Assembly (NCBI RefSeq): GCF_004362245.1
Contig: NZ_SNWM01000004.1
Coordinates: 186,001-250,000, forward strand
From: Pedobacter duraquae
GTDB lineage: Bacteria; Bacteroidota; Bacteroidia; Sphingobacteriales; Sphingobacteriaceae
Direction of reading: 5' to 3'
DNA length: 64,000 nucleotides
How positions within the stretch are numbered: the stretch's first letter is position 1; each line of letters opens with the position of its first letter. The translations under genes and the position numbers were made by a program. Shown here in pieces: positions 63,793 to 64,000 of the stretch. Below the pieces are notes generated by a model, which was not told where the DNA came from, searched no databases, and saw nothing but the letters and a program-made list of their open reading frames with translations.

Positions 63793-63891
63793 TTATCTAC
63801 GCTGCCCACGTTGACATAGGATAAGAAATAAAATATTTACGACGGTTAAAAGGCTGAAATAGATCTCCGAACTTTTGTTTGCTTCATTCAT
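63793..63891 (-). CDS. Possible 32-residue single-span peptide upstream of azoR
   Basis: An ATG-started ORF of 32 codons on the azoR strand, ending 30 bases before the azoR ATG. It begins MNEANKSSEIYF, has one hydrophobic stretch (SLLTVVNILFLILC) and ends in a basic QRGQRR tail, which fits a tiny inner-membrane peptide. There is no homology evidence and an ORF of this size can be chance. Confidence 0.25.
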   Translation of the reverse strand: MNEANKSSEIYFSLLTVVNILFLILCQRGQRR

Positions 63892-63937
63892 TTTATTTTT
63901 TTTACAAAATCTAAAATCTGAATACCCCCTAAAACCG

Positions 63938-63945
63938 TAGTTTTG
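63938..63945 (+). promoter_or_regulatory. Candidate -7 box (TAGTTTTG) for the gene at the right edge
   Basis: An exact TAnnTTTG match 37 bases before the ATG at 63983. No TTTG is visible at the expected upstream spacing. Confidence 0.4.
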
Positions 63946-63982
63946 TGTTAACAAACCTCAGAGGGACTAATTCGCTTAATTT

Positions 63983-64000
63983 ATGAAAAAATGGCTTGCT
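63983..64000 (+). CDS. Start of a gene cut by the window edge
   Basis: The ATG at 63983 is followed by MKKWLA and then the window ends. The Lys-rich start followed by hydrophobic residues could begin a signal peptide or any other protein. Its identity cannot be judged. Confidence 0.4.

Noticed and set aside
1..64000. tRNA, rRNA, CRISPR array, transposon or prophage
   Set aside because: I found no cloverleaf-like sequence, regular repeats with spacers, transposase motifs or phage structural genes in reading both strands; the phage-type 41-residue gene stands alone.

Overview
The window looks like an ordinary chromosomal stretch of a Bacteroidota bacterium, most likely a Sphingobacteriaceae relative of Pedobacter or Mucilaginibacter. 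The evidence is a SusC/SusD pair, a one-piece CcsB-CcsA cytochrome c biogenesis protein, LytS/LytTR and AraC regulators, TlpA-type thioredoxins, several DUF families common in this phylum, and promoter-like TAnnTTTG boxes. I see no rRNA, tRNA, CRISPR array, transposase or integrase. About fifty genes lie close together on both strands.

Layout. 1-2266: end of a phosphonate-linked cluster (membrane protein end, zinc dehydrogenase, phosphonatase-like HAD). 2280-4137: AraC regulator plus SDR. 4199-11507: msrA, a TPR sensor kinase, a GNAT acetyltransferase, an alpha/beta hydrolase and a siderophore-type TonB receptor. 11736-16985: a divergent SDR/AraC pair, a TlpA-DUF3738 fusion and a two-component system. 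16998-17339: a HopJ-family protein. 17394-27079: a leftward locus with a 46-residue ORF, SusC, SusD, a secreted M14 peptidase, an ATP-grasp ligase and a luciferase-like monooxygenase. 27270-35406: housekeeping and stress genes (DUF4256, MgtC, cysteine-less thioredoxin-reductase-like protein, DUF2630, LpxL-like acyltransferase, HAD phosphatase, MFS). 35582-42921: a secreted basic protein, then a MacB-MacA-TolC export operon divergent from a LytS/LytTR pair. 42948-48795: a TlpA protein, a 41-residue Lys/Cys protein, a lipoprotein and CcsBA. 48799-51663: a FadR-type regulator, TSUP permease, DUF1634 and FAH-fold hydrolase operon with two tandem palindromic operators. 51731-56870: Ca2+/H+ antiporter, a protein with a possible clan CE cysteine-protease/acetyltransferase signature, aspartyl protease, heme oxygenase and Crp-like regulator. 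56881-63763: two divergent PAS kinases, DinB-like, glyoxalase-fold, DUF6958 and azoreductase genes. A new gene starts at the right edge.

The best candidate for something undescribed is 17394-27079. It combines uptake/export (SusCD), a periplasmic carboxypeptidase, an ATP-grasp ligase and a flavin monooxygenase, with a short peptide gene placed first behind a plausible promoter and a strong terminator closing the unit. That is the layout expected of a peptide-modifying (RiPP-like) or unusual-peptide-using system. The small ORF and its link to the enzymes are inference. Second is the 389-residue protein at 52909-54078, whose ordered His, Asp and Cys resemble clan CE enzymes.
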